8,455 bases of DNA from an uncultured Collinsella sp. (GCA_937926755.1 CALBBA010000098.1:1-8455); one strand, 5' to 3'. Shown: positions 1 to 6,197, numbered from the stretch's first letter. Program-made: numbers and translations. The notes: generated by a model from the letters alone, not told the origin.

Positions 1-2
1 CG

Positions 3-1196
3 ACCGGCAAAAAGAAAGCCGGCCTCGCCGAGGAAACCTCCCCCACCGCCGCGAAGGCCGAGGGCTTCCGCGATATCAAGGGCATTCTGCAGATTCGCCC
101 GGACGGCTCCGGCATCATCCACGCCCATGGCTACATGAAGTCCAACGACGACGCCTTCGTGCCCGCCTACCTCATCCGCTCCGCGCGCCTGCGCACGGGT
201 GACGTCATCGAGGGCTCGCTGCGCCCTTCACGCGGCGGCGACAAGCGCGCCGGCCTCGCCAAAATCACGACCGTCAACGGTCTGGACCCCGAGCAGATTC
301 GCAACCGTCCCAAGTTCGGCGACCTCACCCCGGTCTATCCCAACGAGCCGCTGCGCATGGAGCACGGCAAGGACTCCATTACCGGTCGCGCCATCGACAT
401 CGTGTCACCGATCGGCAAGGGTCAGCGTGGCCTGATCGTGTCCCCGCCCAAGGCCGGCAAGACCACGATCCTCAAGAAGATCTGCCAGTCTATCTCGATT
501 AACAACCCCGAGGTGCACCTCATCTGCCTGCTCGTCGACGAGCGCCCCGAAGAGGTCACCGATATGCAGCGTTCCATCAAGGGTGAGGTTGTGGCGTCGA
601 CCTTCGATATGCCTGCCGACAACCACACCCGCGTGGCAGAGCTCGTCATCGAGCGCGCCAAGCGCATCGTAGAGCTGGGTGGCGACGTCGTGGTGGTGCT
701 CGACTCCATCACGCGCCTCGCCCGCGCCTACAACTTGGCGGCGCCCGCCTCGGGCCGCATCCTTTCGGGCGGCGTCGATTCGGCGGCACTGTATCCGCCC
801 AAGCGCTTCCTGGGTGCAGCCCGCAATATCGAGAACGGTGGCTCGCTCACCATCCTGGCCTCTGCCCTCATCGACACCGGTTCCAAGATGGACGAGGTCA
901 TTTTTGAGGAGTTCAAGGGCACTGGCAACATGGAGCTTAAGCTCGACCGCGACCTGGCCGACCGCCGCATCTTCCCGGCTATCGACCCCGTTGCCTCCGG
1001 TACACGTAACGAGGACCTGTTGGTCGACGAGCAGATGCGCCCGTTTGTCTTTGGTCTGCGTCGCATTCTTGCCGGCATGAACAACACCGAGCGCGCAGCC
1101 GCATCGTTTATCAAGGGTCTTAAGGGCACCAACACCAACCAGGAGTTCCTGGTGCGTTCGGCCAAAAAACACAGCGACTACGAGCAGACGTTCTAG
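3..1196 (+). CDS. rho: Transcription termination factor Rho (5' end outside window)
   Basis: Rho is a hexameric RNA-dependent ATPase/translocase that ends transcription at Rho-dependent sites in the cytoplasm. The reading frame is open from the left edge, so the first in-window ATG (135) is internal. About 397 residues are visible. They begin in a Lys/Ala-rich linker (TGKKKAGLAEE), as in the N-terminal insert of actinobacterial Rho. The RNA-binding domain follows (GILQIRPDGSGIIH, then GYMKSNDDAFVP). The ATPase core shows Walker A SPPKAGKTT (441 on), LLVDERPEEVTDM, Walker B VVVVLDSITRLARAYN, the Q-loop region SGRILSGGVDSAAL and the R-loop region FKGTGNMELKLDR. The C-terminus is complete and an intrinsic terminator follows. 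Family identity is essentially certain; only the N-terminal length is unknown. Confidence 0.98.
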   Translation, partial: TGKKKAGLAEETSPTAAKAEGFRDIKGILQIRPDGSGIIHAHGYMKSNDDAFVPAYLIRSARLRTGDVIEGSLRPSRGGDKRAGLAKITTVNGLDPEQIRNRPKFGDLTPVYPNEPLRMEHGKDSITGRAIDIVSPIGKGQRGLIVSPPKAGKTTILKKICQSISINNPEVHLICLLVDERPEEVTDMQRSIKGEVVASTFDMPADNHTRVAELVIERAKRIVELGGDVVVVLDSITRLARAYNLAAPASGRILSGGVDSAALYPPKRFLGAARNIENGGSLTILASALIDTGSKMDEVIFEEFKGTGNMELKLDRDLADRRIFPAIDPVASGTRNEDLLVDEQMRPFVFGLRRILAGMNNTERAAASFIKGLKGTNTNQEFLVRSAKKHSDYEQTF

Positions 1197-1233
1197 GTTG
1201 TCATCCACGCGCAGCGATAGTCATCAATGCGAT

Positions 1234-1265
1234 AAAGGGTCGGGGCTTTGAGCCTCGGCCCTTTT
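1234..1265 (+). terminator. Intrinsic terminator after rho
   Basis: An imperfect GC-rich hairpin (AAAGGGTCGGGGCT paired with AGCCTCGGCCCTTT, including G-U pairs) ends in a short T run at 1262-1265. It starts 38 nt after the rho stop codon. Confidence 0.75.
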
Positions 1266-1344
1266 CCATAGCGCCGCTCCGCGCTTATTTTTGACCGTAA
1301 GACCGACGAGCAGCAGGTTTCCCGTTTCAATCCGACATCGTCGC

Positions 1345-1373
1345 TTGCAATCGGCAGGGCGGGTTCGCATAAT
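1345..1373 (+). promoter_or_regulatory. Candidate sigma70-type promoter for the 1510-3367 operon
   Basis: The -35 is TTGCAA (1345-1350), the spacer is 17 nt, and the -10 is CATAAT (1368-1373). The tRNA promoter at 5805 has the same layout and near-identical hexamers, which supports both calls. It lies just after the rho terminator and implies a leader of about 130 nt. The leader holds small hairpins, for example GGGGC-ATA-GCCCC at 1431-1443. I recognise no riboswitch class and see no gene between 1266 and 1509. Confidence 0.55.
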
Positions 1374-1509
1374 AGCTTTTAAGCTTCGCGACGGAAAACG
1401 CAGATGAAACGAACCATATACCGTTGCTTTGGGGCATAGCCCCGCTTCATCTTCTCTCGCGCAGCCAACTGAATGATGCGATTTGGGTGCTGGAAGATGG
1501 GGAGAGCTC

Positions 1510-2910
1510 ATGGCTTCTTCTGATGCAACACAACGAGCAGTCCTTGCCGGACTTTCGTGCGGGATCGGCCTTGCCGCTCCCGTGGTTATGTATGCCGCGA
1601 CGCTGCCGTTTTCGTCGGTGAACGAGACGGTCGTGGCGGGTGCGGTTCCCTTCGCCGTGGGCGCGGTGGCGGGCGTGGGTATCTATGCCGCCTCGCTGGG
1701 TATCTCCGAGTATCGTGCGCAGCGTGAAGAGCGTCTGTTCCAGCACGATGCCATGGGCGGTGCCGCCAATCTCAATCAGCATCAAAGCGAGTTCAAGACC
1801 GCCTCGATTCCAGCTCAGCAGCAGGATGCGACTCCTTACGCTGCGGCTTCTGCTTCTCAGGCTCAGGCGGAGCAGTCTACCTCGGCATTCCTTTCCGGCC
1901 TGACTGGTGCGTTCCAGCGCCGTCATGCCGATGATGGTGTCCCTACCATCGCTCGAGCCGCAGATGCTATGGACGAGGCCGAGGCTTGGTCCATGATCGA
2001 CAGTATGCTCGACGACGATTCGCCGGTGAGCTGCGACCCTGCACACTCGCGCGACGTCTATCAAGTCGCCATCGACGAGCTCACCAACGGCGGGCAGACC
2101 GGCTCCTTCAATCGCGACGACATCGCCGCCGCGGCACGCGCCGTGTCTGGCTCCCAGGCCGCCCCTGCGGGCAGCACGGCGGCTTTCGTGGCACTCGTTG
2201 CCAACGCGGCAGTCAATAACGCCTACAGCGCTACCTCGGCGGACGCGAACGCTTCTGCCGATAATTCGTACGTTGATGAAGCCATGACCGCGGACGAGGA
2301 GGCCGTTGCCGCCCGCCGTGCCGCCGAAAGCTCGTTGTGGGGCGCTCCTGCCCAGCAGCAGGCGGCTGAGGCTGCGCCGTACAATGCAAACCTCGCCAGC
2401 ATGCCTATCATCTCCGGTGCCGCGGACATCGATCTCGATGACCTCGATGAGCCTGCAGCCATCACCGCATCGATTGATGCCCAAGATCGCATCGACACCG
2501 GCGACCTTCCGGATGCCTCGCTCGAGGTTGATGTCCCCATGGCCGATTACTCGGGCCACGAGGACATGTGGGCCGCCGCCACCGCGATCCTGGATGAGAT
2601 TGACGAGCCTGCTCCTGTTACGGCCCCCGCTCCCGTCGCTGCCCCTCAGCCTGCTGTCCCCGCCTATGTCGGCCGTCACAGTGCTGTGTTCCCCGAGGAT
2701 ACTGCCCGTATCTCGCGCGAGAGCATCGAGCGAGCCGAGGCTATTGCCGCCGGCATTATGGAAAATCGTCGTCACGAGCGCGTCAATCAGATCCTCGAGG
2801 AAGAGATCGAGCGCCTGCAGTCCTCTACCGCCAAGCGTACGGGCCGTGCCTATCTGAGCGTTATCGAGGGCGGTACCGCCAGCTTTGCGCCGCTCCGCGC
2901 GGAGGCATAA
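1510..2910 (+). CDS. Unrecognised two-helix membrane protein with long acidic, Ala-rich, lysine-poor tail
   Basis: I do not recognise this family. The ATG at 1510 is preferred over the upstream in-frame TTG at 1483 because GGGGAGAG lies just ahead of it (1499-1506). The protein has 466 residues. Two hydrophobic helices (about 9-32 and 40-65) are followed by a basic patch (YRAQREER, 68-75), so the rest is probably cytoplasmic. Residues 97-395 are rich in Ala, Asp, Gln, Ser and Pro and probably disordered. Acidic motifs recur: LDEPAAITA (312-320) and IDEPAPVTA (364-372), and an aromatic-to-acidic pattern starting at W160 and W354. A charged amphipathic helix, possibly coiled coil, spans about 400-437, followed by YLSVIEGGTASF. 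Only two lysines occur (K96, K442), with basic charge carried by Arg. It lies 7 nt before the VanZ-family gene and is probably co-transcribed with it. Scaffolding or envelope anchoring is possible but unproven. Confidence 0.85.
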   Translation: MASSDATQRAVLAGLSCGIGLAAPVVMYAATLPFSSVNETVVAGAVPFAVGAVAGVGIYAASLGISEYRAQREERLFQHDAMGGAANLNQHQSEFKTASIPAQQQDATPYAAASASQAQAEQSTSAFLSGLTGAFQRRHADDGVPTIARAADAMDEAEAWSMIDSMLDDDSPVSCDPAHSRDVYQVAIDELTNGGQTGSFNRDDIAAAARAVSGSQAAPAGSTAAFVALVANAAVNNAYSATSADANASADNSYVDEAMTADEEAVAARRAAESSLWGAPAQQQAAEAAPYNANLASMPIISGAADIDLDDLDEPAAITASIDAQDRIDTGDLPDASLEVDVPMADYSGHEDMWAAATAILDEIDEPAPVTAPAPVAAPQPAVPAYVGRHSAVFPEDTARISRESIERAEAIAAGIMENRRHERVNQILEEEIERLQSSTAKRTGRAYLSVIEGGTASFAPLRAEA

Positions 2911-2917
2911 CTTCTGC

Positions 2918-3367
2918 ATGGTTAAGATCAATCGAAAATGGGCGGTCGTGACCTGCCTGATGGCGCTCTTGATCTGGGGCAATTCGCTGGTTCCCGGCTC
3001 GGGGTCGGGCTCACTGAGTCTAACGGTCATGGAAGCTATCCGCGGTTTCCTGCACGGCGTGGGACTTCCATATGAATGGGTGACCAACTTTGTTGTTCGC
3101 AAGTGCGCGCATTTTACCGAGTATATGGTGCTCGGCATCCTGGCAACGCACGCCTTTGATTTTGAGGGCCGGCGCACCTTTGACGTGCTGCTGCCCACGG
3201 CGGTGTTCCTGCTGCTGATTCCTTCGATCGACGAGACGATTCAGCTCTTTGTGCCGGGACGCGCTGGAATGATCACCGATGTGATGATCGACTGCTGTGG
3301 AGCGGCAACGGGCGTTGTGCTCCGATATCTCTTACGGTCGCTGATGTGCGCCAAAAAGGCCGCCTAG
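2918..3367 (+). CDS. VanZ-family membrane protein
   Basis: This is a 149-residue protein of the VanZ-like family. VanZ itself gives low-level teicoplanin resistance by an unknown mechanism, and most relatives have no assigned role. The family signature is visible: RKCAHFTEYMVLG (61-73), the acidic pair in PSIDETIQLF (102-111), GRAGMITDVMID (114-125), then a glycine-containing last helix. About four membrane helices are predicted (roughly 8-25, 64-80, 88-104, 118-140). The ATG at 2918 is chosen because the family homology starts there. GGAGG (2901-2905) in the end of the upstream gene is a somewhat distant ribosome-binding site (12 nt). With only 7 nt between the upstream stop and this start, translational coupling is likely. 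The last codons and stop are inside the terminator hairpin. Resistance should not be inferred from the family name. Confidence 0.9.
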   Translation: MVKINRKWAVVTCLMALLIWGNSLVPGSGSGSLSLTVMEAIRGFLHGVGLPYEWVTNFVVRKCAHFTEYMVLGILATHAFDFEGRRTFDVLLPTAVFLLLIPSIDETIQLFVPGRAGMITDVMIDCCGAATGVVLRYLLRSLMCAKKAA

Positions 3368-3398
3368 GACGTATTGTTTGGTCCTAGGCGGCCTTTTT
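3353..3398. terminator. Strong, probably bidirectional intrinsic terminator
   Basis: A perfect 18-bp inverted repeat (3353-3370 with 3381-3398) encloses a 10-nt loop. Its arms end in an A5 tract on the left and a T run on the right, so it can terminate the + strand VanZ operon and also the - strand ROK kinase, whose stop is at 3482. The VanZ stop codon TAG (3365-3367) lies within the left arm. I see nothing else in 3399-3481. Confidence 0.92.
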
Positions 3399-3481
3399 TA
3401 TTTGAGGGCTTATATGAGGCGTGGTGGCGTCGTTCCGTAGGTCGGATTTGCCGGGCGTGCCACGCCCCGTGGGTGCGTCTG

Positions 3482-4372
3482 CTACTGAAGCGCCTGTGCG
3501 CCCAGGGCCAGGCAGCCCATGATGCCCTGCTTGCCCTCGAGGCTGTTGTTGACGATGTAGCTATCGATGTCGTTGACCTCGGGCGTGACGATATAGCCGT
3601 TGAGCATCTCGGCGCACTTTTTGCGTGCGAGCGGCACGATGGGAGTGTGGTCGGCCACGCCGCCGCCGATGATGATCTTTTGCGGCGCGTAGCACAGCGT
3701 GTAGGTCATGAGTGCCTGTGCCAGATAGCCGGCGAGCAGGTCCATGGCCTCCGAGTCATCGGCCATGTCTCCGGCGCTCTTGCCATCCCAGCGCTTTTTA
3801 ACGCCGGGGCCGGCGATGAGGCCCTCGAGACAGTTGTCGTGGAAGGGGCAGGCGCTGTGCTCGCCAATGGTGTCGCGCGGGTCGCGCGTGACCAGGATGT
3901 GACCGGCCTCGGGGTGCATCATGCCGTGCACGAGCTGGCCGCCCGAAAGCACGCCGGCGCCCACGCCGGTGCCGATGGTCAGATACACCACGTCCGTGAG
4001 GCCTTGGGCGCAACCAAAGGTGACCTCGCCCAAGCAGGCGACGTTGACGTCGGTATCGTAGCCGCAGGGAATGTCGAGCTCGTTTTGAATGGTGCCCAGC
4101 AGGTCAAAGTAGCGCCATGCCGTCTTGGGGGTCTCCAAGATCTTGCCGTACTGGGGCGAGGCGGGGTTGACTGCGGTGGGGCCAAAAGCTCCGATGCCCA
4201 GGGCGGCGATGCCTTTGTCTGCAAACCATGCGTTGACGGCCTCAACGGTCTCCTGCGGGGTTGTGGTCGCAATCTGCTCGCGCTCCAGGACCGTGCCGTC
4301 CGCATAGCCCGTGGCGCACACCATCTTTGTGCCGCCGGCCTCGAGCGCTCCGATAAGCTGCTGCTCTGCCAT
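3482..4372 (-). CDS. ROK-family sugar kinase, fructokinase type
   Basis: This is probably a cytoplasmic ATP-dependent hexokinase that phosphorylates fructose (fructokinase) or a related hexose such as glucose or mannose. The 296 residues are full length for the ScrK-like ROK subgroup. Visible motifs are the phosphate-binding GALEAGGTK (8-16), GAFGP (61-65), YDTDVN with likely catalytic Asp108, LTIGTGVGAGV (131-141), HPEAGHI (153-159), and the zinc motif C175-P-F-H178-D-N-C181 followed by LEGLIAGP. His158 plus these three residues fit the ROK zinc site. IIIGGGV (233-239) is the second phosphate-binding region. The start at 4372 has AGAGAGGG five bases upstream. No transporter, regulator or other sugar enzyme adjoins it, so the substrate cannot be taken from context. 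Family is near certain; fructose is the best guess from the EAGGTK/DTDVN/CPFH signature. Confidence 0.93.
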   Translation of the reverse strand: MAEQQLIGALEAGGTKMVCATGYADGTVLEREQIATTTPQETVEAVNAWFADKGIAALGIGAFGPTAVNPASPQYGKILETPKTAWRYFDLLGTIQNELDIPCGYDTDVNVACLGEVTFGCAQGLTDVVYLTIGTGVGAGVLSGGQLVHGMMHPEAGHILVTRDPRDTIGEHSACPFHDNCLEGLIAGPGVKKRWDGKSAGDMADDSEAMDLLAGYLAQALMTYTLCYAPQKIIIGGGVADHTPIVPLARKKCAEMLNGYIVTPEVNDIDSYIVNNSLEGKQGIMGCLALGAQALQ

Positions 4373-4410
4373 AGCGTCCCTCTCTATTGGGCGAGTTACT
4401 TCACCTCTAA

Positions 4411-4439
4411 AGTATAGCGCCCTAAAAAACTAAGAAAGC
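4411..4439 (-). promoter_or_regulatory. Weak candidate promoter for the ROK kinase, with inverted repeat
   Basis: Reading the - strand, TATACT (4411-4416) is a good -10. The hexamer 17 nt upstream, GCTTTC (4434-4439), is a poor -35, so an activator or a different start is possible. A perfect 8-bp inverted repeat (TATAGCGC 4413-4420, GCGCTATA 4438-4445) brackets the spacer and could be an operator. Confidence 0.35.
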
Positions 4440-4444
4440 GCTAT

Positions 4445-4487
4445 AAAAAGAAACCTTGCAGCCCAACGGACGATGCGAGGTTTCTTT
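4445..4487 (-). terminator. Intrinsic terminator of the aminotransferase gene
   Basis: On the - strand a 14-bp stem (AAAGAAACCTCGCA with TGCAAGGTTTCTTT, one G-U pair; 4474-4487 and 4447-4460) runs straight into a T tract (4445-4449). It starts 25 nt past the aminotransferase stop. It ends where the kinase promoter region begins, so the two genes are probably separate units. Confidence 0.85.
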
Positions 4488-4512
4488 GGTGCTTTTAGTT
4501 GTTGGGCCGTCT

Positions 4513-5694
4513 CTACCCGCGCGGCTTGATTTTATCTCGCAGGGACTTGAGGTTCTCGAGTGCTGCGTTGAGCGTTTCGTCTCGCTTGGCAAAGTGGAAA
4601 CGGACCAGATGGTTGACAGGCTCGCGGAAGAAGCTCGAGCCGGGCACGGCGCCCACGCCCACCTTTGAGGCTAGGTCCTCGCAGAAGTCGAGGTCGCTGT
4701 CATAGCAAAACTCAGAGATGTCCATCATCACGTAGTAGGCGCCCTGCGGCACGTTGTGCGTGAGGCCGATGCTGTCGAGTCCCTGACAGAATAGGTCGCG
4801 CTTGGCGGTGTAGAGGTCGAGGACCTCCTGGTAATAACTGTCGTCGAAGTTGAGGGCGGTGACGACGGCTTCCTGCAGGGGAGCGGCGGCACCCACGGTG
4901 AGGAAGTCGTGGACCTTTTTGATGCGCTCGGTGATCTCGGCAGGGGCGATGGTGTAGCCCAGGCGCCAGCCGGTGATGGAGTAGGTCTTGGACAGCGAGC
5001 TGCAGCTGATGGTTCGATCGAACATGCCGGGCAGCGTGGCCATATAGACGTGCTCGTGGGGCGCGTAGACGATGTGCTCGTATACCTCGTCGGTGATGCA
5101 GTAGGCGTCGTACTTTTTGCAGAGGTCGGCGATAAAGGTGAGCTCCTCGCGCGTAAAGACCTTGCCGCAGGGGTTGGAAGGGTTGCACAGGACGATGGCC
5201 TTGGGATCGTTGTCGCGGAAGGCCGCCCCGAGTGTCTCGCGGTCAAAGTCGAACGCAGGTGGGTTAAGCGGCACGTAGATGGGCTCGGCGCCCGAAAGGA
5301 TCGTGTCGGCGCCGTAGTTCTCGTAGAACGGCGAGAAGATGACGACCTTGTCGCCGGGGTTTGTGACCGTCATCATGGCGGCCATCATGGCCTCGGTGGA
5401 GCCGCAGGTGACTACGATATTCTCGTTGGGGTTCACCGGCATGCCCATAAAGTGCTCCTGTTTGGCGGCGAGCGCCTCGCGCATGGCCTGGGAGCCCCAG
5501 GTGATGGAGTACTGGTGATAGAGCGGCTTGGGGTCGCTGGCGATGGCGCTGAGGCTGTTGAGCAGCTGCGCCGGGGGATCGAAGTCGGGGAAGCCCTGCG
5601 AGAGATTGACGGCGCCATACTTATTGGAGATGCGCGTCATGCGGCGGATGACCGAATCGGTAAACGTTGCCGTACGGTTGGAGAGTTCTTTCAT
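4513..5694 (-). CDS. Class I/II PLP-dependent aminotransferase
   Basis: This fold-type I enzyme transfers an amino group between an amino acid and a 2-oxo acid in the cytoplasm. The ATG at 5694 is chosen over the in-frame ATG at 5712 because AAAGGA lies six bases ahead of it, between the two. The 393 residues are full length. NLSQGFPDFDPP (30-41) is the substrate-side N-terminal motif. CGSTEA (97-102) binds the cofactor phosphate. NPSNPCGK (171-178) carries the PLP-contacting Asn174, and TDEVYEH (201-207) carries Asp202 and Tyr205. SLSKTYSITGWRLGY (233-247) contains the Schiff-base Lys236. Arg365 in LVRFHF fits the carboxylate-binding Arg. The layout resembles the aspartate/kynurenine/methionine aminotransferase group, but the substrate cannot be fixed by eye and the flanking genes give no pathway clue. 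Confidence 0.95.
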   Translation of the reverse strand: MKELSNRTATFTDSVIRRMTRISNKYGAVNLSQGFPDFDPPAQLLNSLSAIASDPKPLYHQYSITWGSQAMREALAAKQEHFMGMPVNPNENIVVTCGSTEAMMAAMMTVTNPGDKVVIFSPFYENYGADTILSGAEPIYVPLNPPAFDFDRETLGAAFRDNDPKAIVLCNPSNPCGKVFTREELTFIADLCKKYDAYCITDEVYEHIVYAPHEHVYMATLPGMFDRTISCSSLSKTYSITGWRLGYTIAPAEITERIKKVHDFLTVGAAAPLQEAVVTALNFDDSYYQEVLDLYTAKRDLFCQGLDSIGLTHNVPQGAYYVMMDISEFCYDSDLDFCEDLASKVGVGAVPGSSFFREPVNHLVRFHFAKRDETLNAALENLKSLRDKIKPRG

Positions 5695-5778
5695 GCTTGT
5701 CCTTTCGAGCATTTGCAGTGGGGCAAGTTTACTCCTATGAAACCGGTGGGATTTGCTCGAAATGGTCTCGAAAAACTC

Positions 5779-5797
5779 TTTTCAAAATTCTTGAAAA
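5779..5797. promoter_or_regulatory. AT-rich perfect inverted repeat between divergent promoters
   Basis: TTTTCAA-AATTC-TTGAAAA is a perfect 7-bp inverted repeat. It sits 7 nt upstream of the tRNA promoter -35 and about 85 nt upstream of the aminotransferase start on the other strand. It could be an UP-element-like AT tract for the tRNA promoter or a protein-binding site. I found no convincing - strand promoter for the aminotransferase in 5713-5860. Confidence 0.4.
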
Positions 5798-5804
5798 TTG
5801 GGGC

Positions 5805-5833
5805 TTGCATCGCGTGGCGTTCCTTGCAATAAT
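5805..5833 (+). promoter_or_regulatory. Promoter of the tRNA-His/tRNA-Lys unit
   Basis: The -35 is TTGCAT (5805-5810), the spacer is 17 nt, and the -10 is AATAAT (5828-5833). Transcription would start about 20 nt before tRNA-His. Flanking bases match the promoter at 1345: both read CTTGCAW-N17-MATAATAG. Confidence 0.65.
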
Positions 5834-5860
5834 AGTCGAGCGCGAAGCGCACAGGACACG

Positions 5861-5937
5861 GTGGGTGTAGCTCAGTTGGCTAGAGCGACGGGTTGTGGTC
5901 CCGTAGGTCGAGGGTTCGAGTCCCTTTACCCACCCCA
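5861..5937 (+). tRNA. tRNA-His (anticodon GTG)
   Basis: A full cloverleaf can be drawn. The acceptor stem is GTGGGTG (5861-5867) with TACCCAC (5927-5933). The D stem is GCTC/GAGC, and the anticodon stem is ACGGG/CCCGT around loop TTGTGGT, giving anticodon GTG at 5895-5897. The T arm has a TTCGAGT loop. G at 5860 opposite C73 (5934) supplies the extra G-1 typical of tRNA-His. The CCA end is encoded (5935-5937). Confidence 0.97.
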
Positions 5938-5959
5938 GTTCTTGCTTCGTGTTGATATC

Positions 5960-6035
5960 GGGTCGTTAGCTCAGTTGGTAGAGCAGGGGACTCTTAATCC
6001 CAAGGTCCAGGGTTCGACCCCCTGACGGCCCACCC
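5960..6035 (+). tRNA. tRNA-Lys (anticodon CTT)
   Basis: The acceptor stem is GGGTCGT (5960-5966) with ACGGCCC (6025-6031). The D stem is GCTC/GAGC. The anticodon loop CTCTTAA (5991-5997) gives anticodon CTT, which reads AAG. The T arm is CAGGG-TTCGACC-CCCTG. The outermost anticodon-stem pair is a G-A mismatch. After discriminator A6032 the DNA reads CCCA rather than CCA, so the mature end must be trimmed and completed by nucleotidyltransferase or shifted by one base. It starts 22 nt after tRNA-His and is probably co-transcribed with it. Confidence 0.96.
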
Positions 6036-6115
6036 AAAGATTGTTAAAGCGACTGGCTCAGGCTGGTCGTTTTTTTGTTGACCTCGCATGGGGTCGAACC
6101 CGTCGGGGCGCGAAG
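6016..6115 (+). repeat. tRNA-derived tandem module, copy 1
   Basis: The copy consists of the last 19 bases of the tRNA-Lys region (6016-6034), an AAAG/GTTAA linker, an intrinsic terminator and a 36-nt conserved block (6080-6115). The block runs from GACCTCGCATGG to GGGCGCGAAG. Copy 2 repeats this order at 6194-6291. The 36-nt block contains GGGGTCGAACCC, which resembles the reverse complement of a T-arm. Confidence 0.85.
6049..6076 (+). terminator. Terminator after tRNA-Lys
   Basis: The stem CGACTGG (6050-6056) pairs with CTGGTCG (6063-6069), using two G-U pairs, around a 6-nt loop. Seven T residues follow (6070-6076). Confidence 0.85.
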
Positions 6116-6152
6116 CTGAGGAAATGCGTGAGCATTTACCAGCGTAGCGCGC
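6108..6152 (+). other. Nested hairpin following the 36-nt block of copy 1
   Basis: GCGCG (6108-6112) pairs with CGCGC (6148-6152), and GCT (6115-6117) with AGC (6141-6143). AAATGC (6122-6127) pairs with GCATTT (6132-6137) around a GTGA tetraloop, which is of the GNRA class. The structure is visible by eye; whether it is transcribed past the terminator is unknown. Confidence 0.5.
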
Positions 6153-6173
6153 AAGGCGCCTTGGCGCCGCAGC

Positions 6174-6197
6174 GGTCGCCTGCAAAGCAGGCTGACC
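6174..6197 (+). other. Strong hairpin joining the spacer to the second tRNA-Lys fragment
   Basis: GGTC-GCCTGC (6174-6183), loop AAA, then GCAGGC-T-GACC (6187-6197) make a 10-bp stem with one bulged T. Its 3' arm uses the first four bases of the tRNA-Lys fragment. Just upstream, GGCGCC-TT-GGCGCC (6155-6168) is a second compact hairpin. I see no coding potential in 6036-6426. Confidence 0.55.

Noticed and set aside
405..1208. A 267-codon - strand frame opposite rho
   Set aside because: It is an antisense shadow of rho without any recognisable domain.
1374..1509. Riboswitch in the long leader of the 1510 gene
   Set aside because: Small hairpins exist but I could not match any conserved aptamer core I know.
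1224..1511. A 95-codon - strand frame between rho and the next gene
   Set aside because: It covers the rho terminator and the candidate promoter, begins at the neighbour's start codon, and has no recognisable features.
1447..3198. A 583-codon open frame on the - strand opposite the acidic membrane protein and VanZ genes
   Set aside because: It spans two genes with recognisable features on the + strand and has no family motifs, and its Arg/Gly/His-rich composition is what an antisense frame of a high-G+C gene gives.
3374..4417. A 347-codon + strand frame opposite the ROK kinase
   Set aside because: The - strand has a complete ROK kinase with all motifs; this frame has low-complexity Ala/Val/Gly/Asp content and starts inside the terminator.
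4909..5832. A 307-codon + strand frame opposite the aminotransferase
   Set aside because: It is a shadow of a fully supported gene, with no motif of its own, and it runs into the tRNA promoter.
6155..6192. Possible antisense tRNA-Ala fragment (GCAAAGCAGGC resembles a tRNA-Ala anticodon arm read backwards)
   Set aside because: Only about 11 bases agree and no other tRNA-Ala arm is present, so chance is more likely.
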